A stretch of 64,000 bases of DNA. Source: Pseudomonas sp. GM18 (lineage in GTDB: Bacteria; Pseudomonadota; Gammaproteobacteria; Pseudomonadales; Pseudomonadaceae). Of the stretch, positions 26,037-33,706 are shown piece by piece. The notes under the pieces are model-generated. The model saw only the letters and a list, made by a program, of their open reading frames with translations. It was not told where the DNA came from and made no database searches. Numbering within the stretch: position 1 is the first letter of the stretch; the number at the start of each line of letters is the position of its first letter. A program made the translations under genes and the position numbers. The stretch covers positions 95,229 to 159,228 of the forward strand of contig NZ_AKJT01000001.1 of the NCBI RefSeq assembly GCF_000282195.1, written 5' to 3'.

Positions 26037-26148
26037 AAAAAAACCCGCCTAAGCGGGTTTCTCAAGACCATTACGACATCCTGTCGGTAGCCATCCTGGC
26101 GTATGGTCGATCATCCGTGATCCTGAACACGTCCTGTGTTCAGTTGAT
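26037..26148 (-). ncRNA. rsmX: RsmX-like RsmA/CsrA-sequestering sRNA, copy 1
   Basis: The minus-strand transcript presents GGA in hairpin loops: GAACAC-AGGAC-GUGUUC, GAUCA-CGGA-UGAUC, GCC-AGGAU-GGC and CGAC-AGGAU-GUCG. It ends in an intrinsic terminator (stem 26041-26060, U run 26037-26043). The -10 element TAATCT lies at 26155-26160. A TGTAAG/CTTACA half of a GacA upstream site lies at 26205-26210, about 60 bases before the inferred start. These are the defining traits of RsmX/Y/Z RNAs. The start is approximate. Confidence 0.8.
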
Positions 26149-26204
26149 GGATCCAGATTAAACACATCGATGAAGCTGCAAAAGACGACATATCAGCGGC
26201 TGCG

Positions 26205-26210
26205 TGTAAG
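26205..26210 (-). promoter_or_regulatory. GacA-type upstream half site for rsmX copy 1
   Basis: Reads CTTACA on the minus strand, about 60 bases upstream of the inferred sRNA start. The consensus is TGTAAG-N6-CTTACA; the distal half is degenerate here. The second copy has the same half site at 26586-26591, which supports function. Confidence 0.4.
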
Positions 26211-26242
26211 CCATTGACCATCCAGCGCCTTAAAACAGCCCT

Positions 26243-26375
26243 TGTAGCAGCTGCCGAAGGCTGCGTTCGGCTGCGAAGCAGTCGTAGACCATACAACCAC
26301 GGTGTACCTGAAAGACCGCAGCGCCTGAATTTGCGACTGCTTCGCAGCCGAACGCAGCCTTCGGCAGCTGCTACA
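26243..26375. repeat. REPIN between the two rsmX copies
   Basis: Inverted arms of the 'tgtagcagctgccgaaggctgcg' unit flank about 45 bases. Same family as 11233-11378 and 53041-53186. Confidence 0.85.
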
Positions 26376-26415
26376 GGTACGGGGACGGGAAATCGGTTGC
26401 AGTTTTCTGCAGACG

Positions 26416-26529
26416 AAAAAAAACCCGCCGAAGCGGGTTTTCCAAGACCATATCGACTCCCTGTCGGCAGCAATCCTTGCTTATGGTCGATCATCCGTGA
26501 CCCTGAGCACTTCCTGTGCTTCAGTTGAT
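26416..26529 (-). ncRNA. rsmX: RsmX-like RsmA/CsrA-sequestering sRNA, copy 2
   Basis: A diverged duplicate of the RNA at 26037. The minus strand shows GCAC-AGGAA-GUGC, a CGGA element, AGCA-AGGA-UUGCU and GAC-AGGGA-GUC hairpins. The terminator stem is 26421-26440 with a U run at 26416-26423. The -10 TAATCT is at 26536-26541 and the CTTACA half site at 26586-26591. Compensating changes keep the GGA loops (for example GAACAC/GUGUUC against GCAC/GUGC), which suggests both copies are selected. Confidence 0.8.
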
Positions 26530-26676
26530 GGGGCTAGATTACGCTTCGGATCCAATCCGCAATAGACGACATAGCTACTACCGCGTGTAAGACATTCGCC
26601 ATAGCCGCCCTTCCGAATACCCTTAGACGTATCAACCATCATGGGCCGAAGCCGCGAATTTCGCGGTCTGCAGCCA

Positions 26677-27165
26677 TCAACCTCCCTGAAGATCGTGGGT
26701 CTTGGCGTTGTCCGTCAGAAACTGTTCGATATTGTTCATCTGCTCATCCCAGCCACGGCTGTCCATGCGGAACGCCTTGAGCCTGCGCGACTGAGGAACG
26801 TGATCGAAACCGGACTCGACGACCGTCAACAACGTGCCTTCGTCCGTGTCTTCGAGTTTGAACGTCACCAGCGTGGTGGGCTCCTGGGAGTAATCGACTT
26901 CCGGTTCCACCGCATACGGGTGCCAGCGAAACGAAAACACCCGCTCCGGTTCGACCCGCTCTACCAGTACATTCCACAACAAGTGCTCATAACCAGGATA
27001 AGTAATCTGCCCCTGGGTCCACTCGCCGGCAACAAAGCGTTTACCTTTGAGTGCCACGCCGAACCATTGCCCGAACATTTCGGCATTGGCCAGCATGCGC
27101 CAGACCCGCGAGCGCGGCGCCTTGAGCAGAACCTTCCTTTCGATGAAATCTGATGCTGGGTTCAT
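26677..27165 (-). CDS. SRPBCC/AHSA1-like protein
   Basis: A 162-residue protein of the Aha1-C/START-like fold: DFIERKVLLKAPRSRVWRMLAN at the N-terminus, EMFGQWFGV, then RVFSFRWHPYAVEPE and TLLTVVESGFD. It ends with a long helix (GWDEQMNNIEQFLTDNAK) that closes the hydrophobic cavity. A very good ribosome site (ACAGGAGGTGACTT) precedes the ATG. It is a single gene between an rsmX copy and the LprI gene. Members bind hydrophobic ligands or act as stress-related cofactors; the role is unknown. Confidence 0.82.
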   Translation of the reverse strand: MNPASDFIERKVLLKAPRSRVWRMLANAEMFGQWFGVALKGKRFVAGEWTQGQITYPGYEHLLWNVLVERVEPERVFSFRWHPYAVEPEVDYSQEPTTLVTFKLEDTDEGTLLTVVESGFDHVPQSRRLKAFRMDSRGWDEQMNNIEQFLTDNAKTHDLQGG

Positions 27166-27373
27166 AAGTCACCTCCTGTATTGAACAGTAGGCCCGTAAA
27201 GACCATAAGACCAACCTAAAAGTTGTATCAAACGGGTGCTGCAATCAACCGTACCTGAAATATTCGGCCTCGGTTTTGGGCATAAGTTCTGGGCTGAAAG
27301 TGCCTCGTTGCAAGCTGAAACCTCCATCTTCGCTACACTGCTGTTCAATTTTCATCACCACTGCGAGCCCACC

Positions 27374-27775
27374 ATGTCCCCTCGTTTTCTCCTGGCGCTG
27401 ACACCGCTGCTGTTCACCACCATGGCGCATGCCGTGGACTGTGCCAATGCGAACGACCAGGGCACCATGAATCAGTGCGCTGCCGAGCAATACAAAGCGG
27501 CTGATAAAGAGCTGAACACGCTTTACCAGCAAATCACCAAACGATTGAAAGACAATCCCGATGCCAAGAAGCTGCTGGTCAGCGCGCAACGCAACTGGGT
27601 GGCGTTTCGTGATGCCGAGTGTGAGTTTTCGACCTCTACGGTGTCGGGTGGCAGTGTGTATCCGCTGATCTACAGCCTGTGCAACACCAACCTGACCAAG
27701 GCCCGCGTCGAAACCTTCAAACGCTACCTCACGTGTGAGGAAGGCGATATGAGTTGTCCGGTGCCCGAGGCTTGA
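27374..27775 (+). CDS. LprI/DUF1311 family periplasmic protein
   Basis: A 133-residue secreted protein with signal peptide MSPRFLLALTPLLFTTMAHA (1-20). Six cysteines in the mature part (C23, then QCAAEQ, ECEFS, LCN, TCEEG, SCP) would form disulfides. The motif AADKELNTLYQQITKRL...LLVSAQRNWVAFRDAEC is the LprI/DUF1311 core. Some members inhibit lysozyme. The ATG at 27374 is chosen because the signal peptide begins there. Its stop is followed by a perfect hairpin at 27799-27836 shared with the convergent qhpB. Confidence 0.82.
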   Translation: MSPRFLLALTPLLFTTMAHAVDCANANDQGTMNQCAAEQYKAADKELNTLYQQITKRLKDNPDAKKLLVSAQRNWVAFRDAECEFSTSTVSGGSVYPLIYSLCNTNLTKARVETFKRYLTCEEGDMSCPVPEA

Positions 27776-27798
27776 TACTGAGGTGTCCTTGAGGGCCT

Positions 27799-27836
27799 CT
27801 TCGCGGGCAAGTCGGATCGCCGACTTGCCCGCGAAG
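27799..27836. repeat. REP palindrome between convergent genes
   Basis: A perfect inverted repeat (cttcgcgggcaagtcgg / ccgacttgcccgcgaag) with a 4-base loop lies between the stops of the LprI and qhpB genes. It may also serve as a transcription stop for both. Confidence 0.75.
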
Positions 27837-27857
27837 GCACCCGCTCAGGTACCACGA

Positions 27858-28976
27858 TTACCGAACAAACACCTGCGCCGTGGTAATCGCCATATCCCCA
27901 CCCGGCATCTTGATGCTGCCAATCCGCTTCAGGCTGTCGGCATCGAAAATCGCCACATCGTTGAACGTCCCGGCCAGGTAGACCTTGCTGCCGTCCTTGT
28001 TGAAGGAAATGCAGTAGTAGGAGTGATCGAGCGTCGCTGCCTGCAGCATTTTCTTCTGTTTGATGTCGTACTTGGCCAAGCGATTGAGCACGCCGAACAT
28101 CAGGTTCGGATCCTTGGGCGAGCGCATGCCGCTGAAGTAGATTTCCGTCAGCGGGCCGAAGTCGGTGGTTTCGGTCTTGCCGGTTTTCAGGTCGATGCTG
28201 AACAGCCCGTAGAGGTACTCGGCGGTGGCCGGGTCCTGCTTCTTGTCCTTGAATTTCGCGGCGGTGTAGAGCAGCGAGAAATCATGGCGATAGGTCTGCT
28301 GGTTCCACACGTAGAGCACGTCCGGCGCGCTGTAGTTGGCCCGTTTCCAGTGACGGCTGGGGATCAGCACGTCGAATTTTCCGGTGTTCACGTTCACCTT
28401 GTAGACGTCAGCCCCCGCCACATACAACGTGCCATCGTCACCGCTCTGCATGATGGTCAACTGCCGTGGTGCCGGGAAACTGCGCACGGGTTTGGCGTCC
28501 ATGCCGGCGTCGGTCGCGTACACATCGAGACGCGGTTGCTGCACTTCGTAGCGATCATTGAGCATCAACGTCGGGTTGGCGACGGTGTACAGCTCCTTGC
28601 CGTCATGACTGAGGGTGAAGGCAAACATCGAGCGTGCTTTCTCCCCCGGTTTCTGCGTGATGCTGGCGTGGAACACCTGCTTGCAGCTGTCCAGCTCGAC
28701 ACCGTAGACATCCGCGTAGTGGTTGTTCAGTACGTAAGCCGTCTTGCGATCCGGCGACAGTTGTACGGTGCCAGGGCCGAAGGCGTCCGGCATTTTGCAG
28801 GTCTTGAACAGGCTGTCGGTGGCCAGATCTATGACGTGCAGGTTGTTCGGATAATTGGTGGTCAACATGTACTCGTGACCGGTTTGAAGTGCAGTGTTTT
28901 CATCGGCCAGAACGGTGAGCGAGCAGACGCTCAGGACGGCAAACGCGGCGAGGCCGCAAGCTTTAATACGAAGCAT
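27858..28976 (-). CDS. qhpB: Quinohemoprotein amine dehydrogenase, beta subunit
   Basis: A 372-residue periplasmic beta-propeller subunit of QHNDH, the heterotrimer that oxidises primary amines to aldehydes and ammonia. The signal peptide is in MLRIKACGLAAFAVLSVCSLTVLA. Propeller blades show repeats such as LHVIDLATDSLFKTC, VQLSPDRKTAYVLNN, FTLSHDGKELYTVANP, CISFNKDGSKVYLAGTFNDVAIFDADSLKRIGSIKMPGG. The ATG at 28976 follows GAAGGATTCCAGC. It is last in the operon qhpA-D-C-B and starts 24 bases after the stop of qhpC, the common gene order. Confidence 0.9.
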   Translation of the reverse strand: MLRIKACGLAAFAVLSVCSLTVLADENTALQTGHEYMLTTNYPNNLHVIDLATDSLFKTCKMPDAFGPGTVQLSPDRKTAYVLNNHYADVYGVELDSCKQVFHASITQKPGEKARSMFAFTLSHDGKELYTVANPTLMLNDRYEVQQPRLDVYATDAGMDAKPVRSFPAPRQLTIMQSGDDGTLYVAGADVYKVNVNTGKFDVLIPSRHWKRANYSAPDVLYVWNQQTYRHDFSLLYTAAKFKDKKQDPATAEYLYGLFSIDLKTGKTETTDFGPLTEIYFSGMRSPKDPNLMFGVLNRLAKYDIKQKKMLQAATLDHSYYCISFNKDGSKVYLAGTFNDVAIFDADSLKRIGSIKMPGGDMAITTAQVFVR

Positions 28977-28999
28977 GCTGGAATCCTTCATCAGTCCGA

Positions 29000-29323
29000 T
29001 CATTTGTCTTTTGGAAAGACAGTGCCGAGGTTGCGCCAGTTTTCGTTGGACGCCTGGGCATCCTTGTTCCAGTCCGGGTAGGTGCTCATCATGTCCGGCA
29101 CCTGGGCCGGCCACCAGCACGGGTCGGAGCAGCCATAAAGATCGGCCTCCATCGGCTGGCACAGCGACGACACACCACCAAAGGCGTCGATTTCCCAACC
29201 CGGGTCGGTGGTCGAGGCGCAGCCGGCGACGGAACTCATCGCCACCACTTCTTCGATACGGTTTTCAGCCGCGGCCTGATCGAGCTTCTGGGCTTTGTTG
29301 TTGATTGCCTTGAGATGTTTCAT
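29000..29323 (-). CDS. qhpC: Quinohemoprotein amine dehydrogenase, gamma subunit (CTQ-bearing, cross-linked)
   Basis: A 107-residue precursor of the catalytic gamma subunit. The first 28 residues form a leader (ending EEVVA) removed during maturation. All residues that form the known cross-links are present. In precursor numbering these are Cys35-Glu44, Cys55-Asp61 and Cys69-Asp77 thioethers, and Cys65-Trp71 for cysteine tryptophylquinone. The block [16 protein letters not shown] is diagnostic. The start at 29323 is separated from the qhpD stop by one base, so translation is coupled. QhpD, QhpG, QhpE and QhpF, all in this window, would build the bridges, oxidise the Trp, cut the leader and export it. 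Confidence 0.93.
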   Translation of the reverse strand: MKHLKAINNKAQKLDQAAAENRIEEVVAMSSVAGCASTTDPGWEIDAFGGVSSLCQPMEADLYGCSDPCWWPAQVPDMMSTYPDWNKDAQASNENWRNLGTVFPKDK

Positions 29324-29324
29324 G

Positions 29325-30755
29325 TCAGTGAGCCTTGCGCGGAGTGATGTAGCTGCTGATAAACGCAGGGTTGTGAGCCATGATCCGGGTGTAGACCTCG
29401 ATGCCGAAGTCGACCCAGTCACGCATCAGTTCGCAGTAGTGATAGGTCGGATGGGTCGGGTCGCCGTATCGGGCGTAGCTCTCGTGGTAACAGCCGCCGG
29501 AGCAGAGATTACGGATCTGGCAGTCCTCGCAACCGGTGTTGGTGCGGTCCAGGCGTTGTGAGAGGAAGTCATTCAACTCAACCTGTTTCACGCCGCTGTG
29601 CACATTGCCGAAGGTCGGCAGGCTCGAACCGGTGAAGCGGTGGCACAGGTTCAATTCGCCCTTGTGATCCACCGCCAGCATCTTCAGGCCCGCGCCGCAT
29701 GGCAGGGCTTTTTTGTGGCCTTCATGGATGTCGGTGATCAACTGGTGCAGGTTGGAAAAACCGATGTTGCGGTGTTCCAGCGCCGCTTCCAGATACCGCC
29801 GACCGAGCTTTTTCATGTTGGCGAAGACGTCGATCAACTCGTCGCTGGTGAGGTTGAAACTGCTGATATCGCCCGAAGTCACGGGAGCAAAACCGACCTC
29901 GGCAAATCCCAATTCGTTGAACAGGTGATCCCAGATAGTCTCGACGTCGGTGACGCCGGTGGTCAGGGTCACCCGCGCGCCCACCGGACGGCTGTTGTAG
30001 CGTGACAGCAGCATCTCGGCCTTGCGCCGCACCACGTCGTAGGTGCCCTGCCCGCCCACGGTGATACGGTTGCGGTCGTGCACGGTTTTCGGCCCGTCGA
30101 TACTGACCGAGAGCCCGAAGCGATGGGCATTGAGGTAGTCCACGGTTTCTTCGGTGAGCAGCGTGGCGTTGGTGGTCATGACGAATTCGACAAACTTGCC
30201 CGCCTCGGCAAAGCGCTTTTCACAGTAGTCGACCATGTACTCGATCAACTTGCGATTGCTCAGCGGTTCACCCCCGAAGAACACTACGGTGAAGCGTTCT
30301 TCGTCCGGGGATTCGCGCAGCAGCATTTCCACCGACGCGACTGCGGTTTCGACGTCCATTTTTTTGCCGGCCGACGGCTTGTCGAGGTCTTCCTTGTAGC
30401 AGTAGGTGCAGCTCAGATTGCAGCCGGTGTTGACGTTGAGCACCACGGTATTGATCGCGGTGCGCTCGACCCGTTTGGTGCTGATGTCCGGGGTCAGTGG
30501 CGAGCCGTCGCTGACCAGCTCCAGCGAGATCAGCTCACGCAAGGTCTCGGTGATTTCTTCGCCGTTGAAGCGTGCGGCCAAGCGCTGGATCAGGTCGTCC
30601 GACGAACAGCCGGGACCGCGCAAGGTATCAATGATGGTGCCGGTCAACTCATCGCTGGCGAACAGCGAACTGCTGGGAATGTGAAACAGCATGCGGTCGG
30701 CATCGACGTGCACTTCGTGCAGATTACGCTCGACCAGATTCAAGATAGCGCCCAT
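29325..30755 (-). CDS. qhpD: QhpD radical-SAM/SPASM peptide maturase
   Basis: A 476-residue radical SAM enzyme. The SAM cluster is CNLSCTYC (Cys112, Cys116, Cys119) in [21 protein letters not shown]-terminal SPASM region carries further cysteines ([19 protein letters not shown] ... [19 protein letters not shown]). The N-terminal part before residue 95 resembles a peptide-binding PqqD-like segment. It forms the Cys-Asp/Glu thioether links in QhpC. The ribosome site CAGGAGG precedes the ATG. It lies between qhpA and qhpC. Cytosolic, with several iron-sulfur clusters. Confidence 0.93.
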   Translation of the reverse strand: MGAILNLVERNLHEVHVDADRMLFHIPSSSLFASDELTGTIIDTLRGPGCSSDDLIQRLAARFNGEEITETLRELISLELVSDGSPLTPDISTKRVERTAINTVVLNVNTGCNLSCTYCYKEDLDKPSAGKKMDVETAVASVEMLLRESPDEERFTVVFFGGEPLSNRKLIEYMVDYCEKRFAEAGKFVEFVMTTNATLLTEETVDYLNAHRFGLSVSIDGPKTVHDRNRITVGGQGTYDVVRRKAEMLLSRYNSRPVGARVTLTTGVTDVETIWDHLFNELGFAEVGFAPVTSGDISSFNLTSDELIDVFANMKKLGRRYLEAALEHRNIGFSNLHQLITDIHEGHKKALPCGAGLKMLAVDHKGELNLCHRFTGSSLPTFGNVHSGVKQVELNDFLSQRLDRTNTGCEDCQIRNLCSGGCYHESYARYGDPTHPTYHYCELMRDWVDFGIEVYTRIMAHNPAFISSYITPRKAH

Positions 30756-30836
30756 GGCAAACCTCCTGTGCAGACCTCGGTTGCGAGGCCTGCGATCATT
30801 CCGAAAAAGTGTCTGAAAGCTTGGGTTTCAGGGCAT

Positions 30837-32417
30837 TCAAGGAATGGGTGGATTGTTCCAGCGTTGCACGGTGACGATCATGTGGCCTTCGCCGGTCAGG
30901 GATTTGCCTGCGTCGTCGACGGCGGCGATCACCTTGAGGTTGCCGGCATTGTTGGTGGACATTTTGCGCGCAGGGTTCGGCCCGGCATCTCCCGGGGTGA
31001 ACACGCCAGCGTCGGCCTGCATGGTGCCGGCGAACTTGACGTCTTCGTCTTCCTTGGCGCGGTCGTCGAAGGCTTCGACTTTCCACTGCGCCGGGAACAC
31101 GCCGATACGATACGGCTTACCATCAGCGCCCTTGCCCCAGGCTTCAGCATCGAAACGGCCCTGGACTTTCGGCGTCGAACCACCGCCCTCGCCGATCCGC
31201 GCCACCGAGAATTCCGGCACCACTTTGACCGATTCGATTTTGCTGTAGACCGACAGGGTTGGGCCTTTCAGGCTGCCAACCGTCACCGCGCGCAGGCCCG
31301 GTTGGGCATTGGCGGCGGCCTTGAGTTTGACCTTGATCCGATCCGCGCTTTGCTCGACGACTTCGACCACTTCCACGCCTTTGCCAAAGTTCGGTTTGCC
31401 GTTGAGGCCACTGCCGACCAGCGTCACCTCTGTCTCGGCGCCCGCCTTCAGATAACCCGGCTGCACCGCCAGCAAACGCTGGGAGCCCTGTTTGGCGGCG
31501 ACGAAGTCCAGACCGCGTTCGTCGTGCTCGGCCTCGAACATCCGCCCCTGCATGGCATTGCCTTGGGCGGCGAACACCTGGCGCATGGTCACACCTTCAA
31601 TGCTCACGTTGCCGCGCCATTCGTAGCCGGTGTAGAGAATCGCGCTGCCGTCGCCGTTGAAGGGCGTGCTGTCGGCGTATTGGCCTTTGACACTGACCTT
31701 GAAGGTGTCGCTGCCGTTGGCCGTCACGCTCATCACCCCGGCCAATTCACCTTTACCCGGCAAGTGGCCGCTGAAGCTCCAGTCACCCACCAGCGCGGCG
31801 CTTTTCGGCGCGCTGCCCAGCCATTTTTTCCAGGCCGGGTTGTCCAGCGGATAGCGCTTGGCCAACAGCGGCACCATGTCTTTGCGGGCGATATCAAACC
31901 AGTCACGATCCCGCGCCAGTGCCTGGTATTCCAGCGACGGCCATTGGCCGAGGTGGAAGTTCACCAACCGCTCCCATTCCTGGGCAGGCCGGCGTTGCAG
32001 GGCAACCCGCGCGCCGGAGTGGCAGCGACCGCACATCTGGCTGGTCTGGTCGTCAAATTTCTCGACGGTATTGAGCCGCCGCTCCAGCGCATAACGCACA
32101 CCATCGGTCTCGCTCGGTGCCAGGCCCTGAGTGTCGGCCAGGTATTTGACGAGTGTCCGGCGGTCGTCATCGCTGATCTGCAAACCGTGCATGGTTTGCA
32201 TCCGGGCGATGCTCATCAGCCAGCCTTCCGGGGTTTTGCGCTGGTGGCTGATGCGGCTCAGGGCGTTATCGGCTTCGGGGGTGTGACAGCCCTGACAGGT
32301 TTCCTTGAGGACGGTCTGGGCGTCGCGGGCTGCCAGGCTATGGGGTGAGTGCAGCGCCATACAGGCGGCTACGGCCAGCAGACTGGCGTTCATGCCTGAT
32401 CGGAGTTTTCTCTTCAT
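30837..32417 (-). CDS. qhpA: Quinohemoprotein amine dehydrogenase, alpha subunit (diheme cytochrome c)
   Basis: A 526-residue periplasmic subunit. The signal peptide covers about residues 1-30 (ending SPHSLAA). Two heme c sites follow: CQGCH (41-45) and CGRCH (129-133). Beta-rich domains follow (about 160-526). It passes electrons from the quinone cofactor to an external acceptor such as azurin or cytochrome. The ATG at 32417 follows GAGG at 10 bases; an in-frame GTG six codons upstream is less likely. It is first in qhpA-D-C-B. Two palindromic activator sites and a weak -24/-12 element lie upstream. Confidence 0.92.
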   Translation of the reverse strand: MKRKLRSGMNASLLAVAACMALHSPHSLAARDAQTVLKETCQGCHTPEADNALSRISHQRKTPEGWLMSIARMQTMHGLQISDDDRRTLVKYLADTQGLAPSETDGVRYALERRLNTVEKFDDQTSQMCGRCHSGARVALQRRPAQEWERLVNFHLGQWPSLEYQALARDRDWFDIARKDMVPLLAKRYPLDNPAWKKWLGSAPKSAALVGDWSFSGHLPGKGELAGVMSVTANGSDTFKVSVKGQYADSTPFNGDGSAILYTGYEWRGNVSIEGVTMRQVFAAQGNAMQGRMFEAEHDERGLDFVAAKQGSQRLLAVQPGYLKAGAETEVTLVGSGLNGKPNFGKGVEVVEVVEQSADRIKVKLKAAANAQPGLRAVTVGSLKGPTLSVYSKIESVKVVPEFSVARIGEGGGSTPKVQGRFDAEAWGKGADGKPYRIGVFPAQWKVEAFDDRAKEDEDVKFAGTMQADAGVFTPGDAGPNPARKMSTNNAGNLKVIAAVDDAGKSLTGEGHMIVTVQRWNNPPIP

Positions 32418-32546
32418 CAACGTCGAACCTCGCACGGTGCTTTCTTATTTTTGTGGCTTATCGTTTTTATGGTTTCTGCCGTCGGCTTTGATCCGCTGAC
32501 GGAGGCAAGAGAAACGTCTGCGATGAGCAATACACGGAGCGTGCCA

Positions 32547-32560
32547 GCTTAACGATCACC
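32547..32560 (-). promoter_or_regulatory. Possible sigma-54 promoter of the qhp operon
   Basis: On the minus strand GG, 10 bases, GC (TGG-TGATCGTTAA-GC) has the correct -24/-12 spacing but poor flanking match. It is supported by activator-type palindromes about 65-110 bases farther upstream and by a sigma-54 activator gene in the same island. Confidence 0.35.
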
Positions 32561-32622
32561 ATAAAAATCAATTAGTTATATGAAAAAACTGGCTATTGAG
32601 CGCGTCTGAACGAGATCGCCTG

Positions 32623-32658
32623 CGTCTAATATCGCGACATCTGTTGCAGTGTGAGACA
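32623..32658. promoter_or_regulatory. Tandem activator sites upstream of qhpA
   Basis: Two 17-base elements, 32623-32639 (half site GCGACA intact) and 32642-32658 (TGTTGC-N5-GAGACA), resemble the perfect palindrome TGTCGC-N5-GCGACA at 33551 before the dehydrogenase gene. Their centres are 19 bases apart, about two helical turns. Confidence 0.5.
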
Positions 32659-32762
32659 AGCATAGATGCCCCGACCGGAACACTTCATCGCCCGGCGATT
32701 GACGATGCTCCAGTGCAGGCGCGAAATGAGGGTCCACCGATTGCCAGTCAGAGGGTAAGAAC

Positions 32763-33119
32763 ATGGCAAGCATAACGGTCCTGGCGGGGGACTTTCTGCA
32801 GGGTGATGGAGAGTACAGGGACGGCGTTTTCACGCTCAGGACGTCGCTGCACCCGTGGCCCGGCATCACCCTCCCGCTCTCATTGTTCAAGAGCGTAGAA
32901 GTGGCTAATGAGGACTCGATCAACAACATCAAGGATGTCATCGGCTTCGGCGTGGCAGGGGCCATGTTGCTGGGGCCGATCGGCGCGATTGCCGGTTTCA
33001 TGTTGGCAGGCAAGGAAACCGAGGTAACCTTTCTGGCCACACTCAAGGATGGAAGAAAGTTGCTGGCAGCTGTAGATAGCGACACGTTCGAGGAGATTTC
33101 TCAAAAAATCCCGTCATGA
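32763..33119 (+). CDS. Hypothetical protein with glycine-rich hydrophobic segment
   Basis: A 118-residue protein: an N-terminal beta-rich part (MASITVLAGDFLQGDGEYRDG ... LPLSLFKSVEVAN), a glycine-rich hydrophobic hairpin (VIGFGVAGAMLLGPIGAIAGFMLAG, about 59-83), then a strand with EVTFLATLKDGRKLLAAVD. It could anchor in the inner membrane or pack as a helical pair. The ribosome site is modest (AGAGGGTAAGAAC). It is divergent from the qhp operon with 345 bases between. I do not recognise the family. Confidence 0.6.
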   Translation: MASITVLAGDFLQGDGEYRDGVFTLRTSLHPWPGITLPLSLFKSVEVANEDSINNIKDVIGFGVAGAMLLGPIGAIAGFMLAGKETEVTFLATLKDGRKLLAAVDSDTFEEISQKIPS

Positions 33120-33167
33120 AATGACGGACGCACGCCGCACCACCGACGGGTGCGGCGTGACATCGGT

Positions 33168-33422
33168 TCAGCTGTAGAACGTCGGGTGAACGCCTTTGTG
33201 AGCCTCGATTTCCAACCGCATATCAGCCACCAGCGAAGCAATTGCATGGGGGCTGTCCAGTGTCCACACCGGAATGTGAGTGGCCACCAGATCCACTTTG
33301 CCGGTCATGCAATCGCAGACCCGAATCGTCAGGGACTGGTCCGCCTCCATGCTGCAGGTGCACACGGCGGGCAGAAAACTTTGCTCGATGATGTTTTGGA
33401 TTTCCAGGGGTGAAAGGAACAT
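33168..33422 (-). CDS. DUF1652 family protein
   Basis: An 84-residue protein beginning MFLSPLEIQNIIEQSFLPAVCTCSM, with the DUF1652 pattern TIRVCDCMTGKVDLVATHI and a C-terminal helix VADMRLEIEAHKG. The start at 33422 follows GGGAGGTAGCG; an ATG five codons upstream lies within that ribosome site. Found widely in Pseudomonas; function unknown. It converges with the hypothetical gene before it and is not obviously part of the amine pathway. Confidence 0.75.
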   Translation of the reverse strand: MFLSPLEIQNIIEQSFLPAVCTCSMEADQSLTIRVCDCMTGKVDLVATHIPVWTLDSPHAIASLVADMRLEIEAHKGVHPTFYS

Positions 33423-33550
33423 CGCTACCTCCCTCACGCCAGATGGATGCCGGGCAAATGCTCCGTCATTTCACCCTTTAGCCTGAAAATTCTAGTCCTC
33501 AATAGCGGACCTCTCAAGACCGTGGCAGGTTGCTCGTCGTCTCATCGGGC

Positions 33551-33567
33551 TGTCGCGATTTGCGACA
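33551..33567. promoter_or_regulatory. Activator palindrome upstream of the aldehyde dehydrogenase gene
   Basis: Perfect inverted repeat TGTCGC-GATTT-GCGACA, centred about 86 bases before the -24 element at 33645. This is the right place for an enhancer of a sigma-54 activator. Related sites precede qhpA. Confidence 0.6.
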
Positions 33568-33642
33568 CCTCCAAGCGAGTCGCCCGCCCTCTCGCATCAC
33601 TCAACCCCCCGCCGACACTGGGCTATAGCCCCTTCCCGACAC

Positions 33643-33659
33643 TTGGCACAGCCATTGCC
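33643..33659 (+). promoter_or_regulatory. Sigma-54 promoter of the aldehyde dehydrogenase gene
   Basis: TTGGCACAGCCATTGCC: GG at 33645-33646, 10 bases, GC at 33657-33658, with TGGCAC and TTGC flanks matching the sigma-54 consensus. The start codon lies about 48 bases downstream of the -12 element. Confidence 0.8.
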
Positions 33660-33706
33660 AAACATTGAGCAAGCCCCCGTTTTCACGCACAACAAGAGGT
33701 CTTGCC

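Noticed and set aside
26243..26375. REPIN between rsmX copies as a third sRNA or CRISPR-like repeat
   Set aside because: It is one inverted pair of a dispersed REP family, without spacer periodicity, GGA loops or a terminator.
30078..32348. 756-codon plus-strand frame opposite qhpA/qhpD
   Set aside because: Antisense shadow of well-supported qhp genes with heme and radical-SAM motifs; no recognisable domain.
32541..32561. TGGCACG ... TTGCT on the minus strand as a sigma-54 promoter of qhpA
   Set aside because: The distance between GG and GC is 15 bases rather than 10, so it cannot be a -24/-12 promoter; a weaker but correctly spaced element overlaps it.
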